64,000 nucleotides of DNA from Ischnura elegans (lineage: Eukaryota > Arthropoda > Insecta > Odonata > Coenagrionidae): the NCBI RefSeq assembly GCF_921293095.1, contig NW_025791702.1, forward strand, positions 19,165 through 83,164, in the 5' to 3' direction. Both the position numbers and the translations under genes were made by a program. The notes beneath the pieces are model-generated. The model worked only from the letters and a program-made list of their open reading frames with translations. It made no database searches and was not told the origin of the DNA. Within the stretch, counting starts at the first letter, position 1. Every line of letters begins with the position of its first letter. Positions 61,800 through 64,000 of the stretch are shown in pieces.

Positions 61800-62307
61800 T
61801 CACCGTTACAACTCTTTCACGTCCACGACTCAAGTACAAAGTTTTACACGGATTTCCCGAATAACATGGTATTTAAAAATCCGAATTGCTGTGTATCTTG
61901 TTCTAGAATGTGTGTTGATGTGAAATAACACGTAAAACATTGCTTGGTGGCCACTTTGTGTTAAATAAACGGCTTTTTCCGTCATCTCGACTGCTCGGCG
62001 TGGCATTTCGGAGTAAACTTAGGACAGGAATTTAGTGTACATTGTGGGATTAAAAATCTGAAACCAAGTGATTGTCGTAAACACACGTTGTATGGTGTTG
62101 ACAAAGATAAGAATTACATTTCTGTCTCGACGGTATAGCATATTATCGCCTTAGAGTTTGAAGTTAGGAGAAGGCAACCAGTACTGCATTATAATTTTTT
62201 TTCCAAAATCGGTACGGTGCGGCGTGGGTTTCTGGACTACGAAACACGTTACATGCTGTAAGTTTTATGGTGAACATCAGAGATGAGAGAATAGGAAAGA
62301 GAGCAAT
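61800..62307. repeat. Unit-tail fragment (matches 23.81-24.32 kb)
   Basis: CACCGTTACAACTCTTTCAC through GAAAGAGAGCAATC follows the 7.7-kb unit closely and leads into duplication D exactly as partial copy 6 does at 56507. Confidence 0.9.
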
Positions 62308-64000
62308 CAACTGAAGCCAAATATAATGCATCACATGTAGTTTCTTCGTCACGGTACTAAATCAATTCTATCACGCAATCATCAAATCGAGGAACTCGAC
62401 TACATCATTACTAAACTCCAGTGTAGACATGCAATTATAACACGTAATCAGTAGAAAAACATCAAAGGCATTTATTTAATACTGGTTGCAGAGAATTTTC
62501 TCCGCCGAAAGTTTTTCTTGAGACATAATTTCGCTGTTAGCAGACGGTGCCTGCTCTTGGAAGTACTGCTTTCATTAGTTTGATAACCCCGACGAAAAAG
62601 ACATATAATGGATAAATTCGTCATTCGTAAAAATAAAAACTAACGTCCAATCGATCGGGATAGCCGAATAATCCACGAATGGGAACGAAAACGTATTAAT
62701 CTCGTGATATGAGAACGGATGCTATTTTGACCCCGGTAATCCGACGTTCGGGCCCCGAACGAGAAACAAGACACTGCCGAATTCCACTGCTAAGCTCCGC
62801 CTCTCCCAGTATGAAAAACTTGGGTAGCAGTTTACATAACCATTTCATATATTTTTCTGTGTTTAACGGAATATTGACTCGTAATTATAAATACTCGCTT
62901 TATTTACTTTTAAAAATCATATTAAACCTTGGCTGTAATAATGATACGCATCGAAAAGCTCATTTATGAAATCAGCTGTTTGTAGAGGGTATGAGAACAT
63001 TACGAAAAATTCGGATGTTTTGGCGTTACGACCACTTTAAAAAATAGTTTTCACGATTAAAAATAGGTTACCGGATCACTTATTCTTCTAATTATTCAAC
63101 AGTAAAGTGTGATCAAGTGAATAGTAACGGTCTTGATTGAGTTAACTGCAGGAAATAATTAATTTAAACAAAATTCGAGTACACCACGCCGAAAACTTGC
63201 GTGGTTATATTACAGTCATTAAACTGACTTAAATAATTGATGGAAAATGTAGAATCTGGACGGCATTAATGCCAAAAACATTATAAAACCAATCAATGAT
63301 TGATATTGCAAACTTTGTTTGGGAAATGTTTCTTGCTATTCTAATTTACATCAGCCACCATACGACCCACATAGCATGTTAACTCATGTCAAGTTTGAGT
63401 TTTCCTTACCATGTCAAGGTTGACTCTTTGAAGCTGCCAAATCCAGCCCATATCAAGTTACCGAACTTCTTATTTCCCTTGTGGCGTCTAGGCTGAAATA
63501 TTTTCTGGTCAGAAAGCTCACTCACTCACATGTAACACAATTTATTCACCTATGGCAAGCAAAAACACACTGTGTTGTACAGCATAAGCAATGGCCATGT
63601 ATTTGATTCCGAGATTTACCATTGAAAGTAATATTTTTTCCTCAGGCTCTAGGGTAAGATTTTCATAGCCCATGGAATCTCTAATTCAGTGTCAAAAATA
63701 TACAATCAGTGGTGGCTGTTCATTTACCCCAGGTTAATACATAAGAGTGCCAATTTGGTAACCAATACTTAGGAGTCCTATTTCAGGTTTGAATATTTTA
63801 ATATGGTAAAAAAGAAACGATACTTTATCCTGAAAATGTTTGAATTTATTCCAAACATTGGAGCCTTAATTAAAGGAGATAATTTGGACCCATGCACCTG
63901 AAGACTCAGGGAACATCAAAGCCAGAGTAATCAAAGAAAAATTATATTAAGGTTCTAAATCATTGTCTGCAAAGTGTATTAAAGGACAGGTTCTCGTTAA
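62308..64000. repeat. Segmental duplication D, copy 2
   Basis: Matches 56508-58510 and continues past the window end. It contains repeat Y copy 3 (62398-63002) with its palindrome at 62745-62761. It lacks the 310 bases at 57206-57516 of copy 1, joining TACGAAAAATTC to GGATGTTTTGG near 63014. A few short insertions (for example TTCTAATTA near 63086) are private to it. Confidence 0.92.

Overview
This is eukaryotic repeat-rich DNA, most likely from an insect. The only recognisable protein-coding sequence is a head-to-head histone H3/H4 pair at 15.2-16.2 kb. Its H4 begins T-G-R-G-K after the initiator position, as insect H4 does, and both members carry animal-type replication-dependent histone 3' stem-loops. 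Both genes are damaged: H3 has several indels and stops, and H4 has ACG in place of the start codon plus two charge-changing lysine substitutions. I see no other confident protein gene, no intact transposase or reverse transcriptase, no rRNA and no complete tRNA. The composition and repeat content suggest heterochromatin or pericentromeric DNA, but that is inference.

Layout. 1-7.4 kb: arrays of a satellite superfamily built on ~172-177-bp monomers, organised as a 693-bp tetramer (1-1.29 kb) and 345-bp dimers (2.3-3.76 kb and 5.45-7.18 kb), separated by duplicated flanks. 8.2-14.9 kb: a CpG-rich block with a cluster of strong hairpins (9.26-9.51 kb), diverged CpG-rich relatives of the later repeat unit (10.5-12.85 kb), a ~177-bp tandem repeat (12.85-13.8 kb) and a ~166-bp tandem repeat (14.12-14.83 kb). 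15.17-16.2 kb: the histone pseudogene pair. 16.4-17.3 kb: a cluster of TATCGATA motifs. 18.87-49.73 kb: four near-identical head-to-tail units of 7717-7718 bp, almost half the window. 49.7-56.5 kb: unique sequence with hairpins, then diverged and rearranged partial copies of the unit. 56.5-64 kb: a second segmental duplication (56.5-58.5 versus 62.3-64.0 kb) flanking another array of the satellite superfamily with a 361-bp dimer period (58.8-60.6 kb).

The most distinctive signal is a recurring 15-bp motif, CCGCTAGATGGTGCG or CCGATAGATGGCGCG. It resembles the core recognition sequence of the insulator protein CTCF and occurs at 21 places, always in the same orientation. One occurrence sits exactly at the breakpoint that joins successive 7.7-kb units. 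The locus therefore combines regularly spaced insulator-like motifs, nucleosome-length satellites, a DRE/BEAF-like motif cluster and decayed histone genes. Gene calls rest on translation and family knowledge; repeat relationships were read by eye from the sequence, so boundaries are good to roughly 10-30 bases unless stated.
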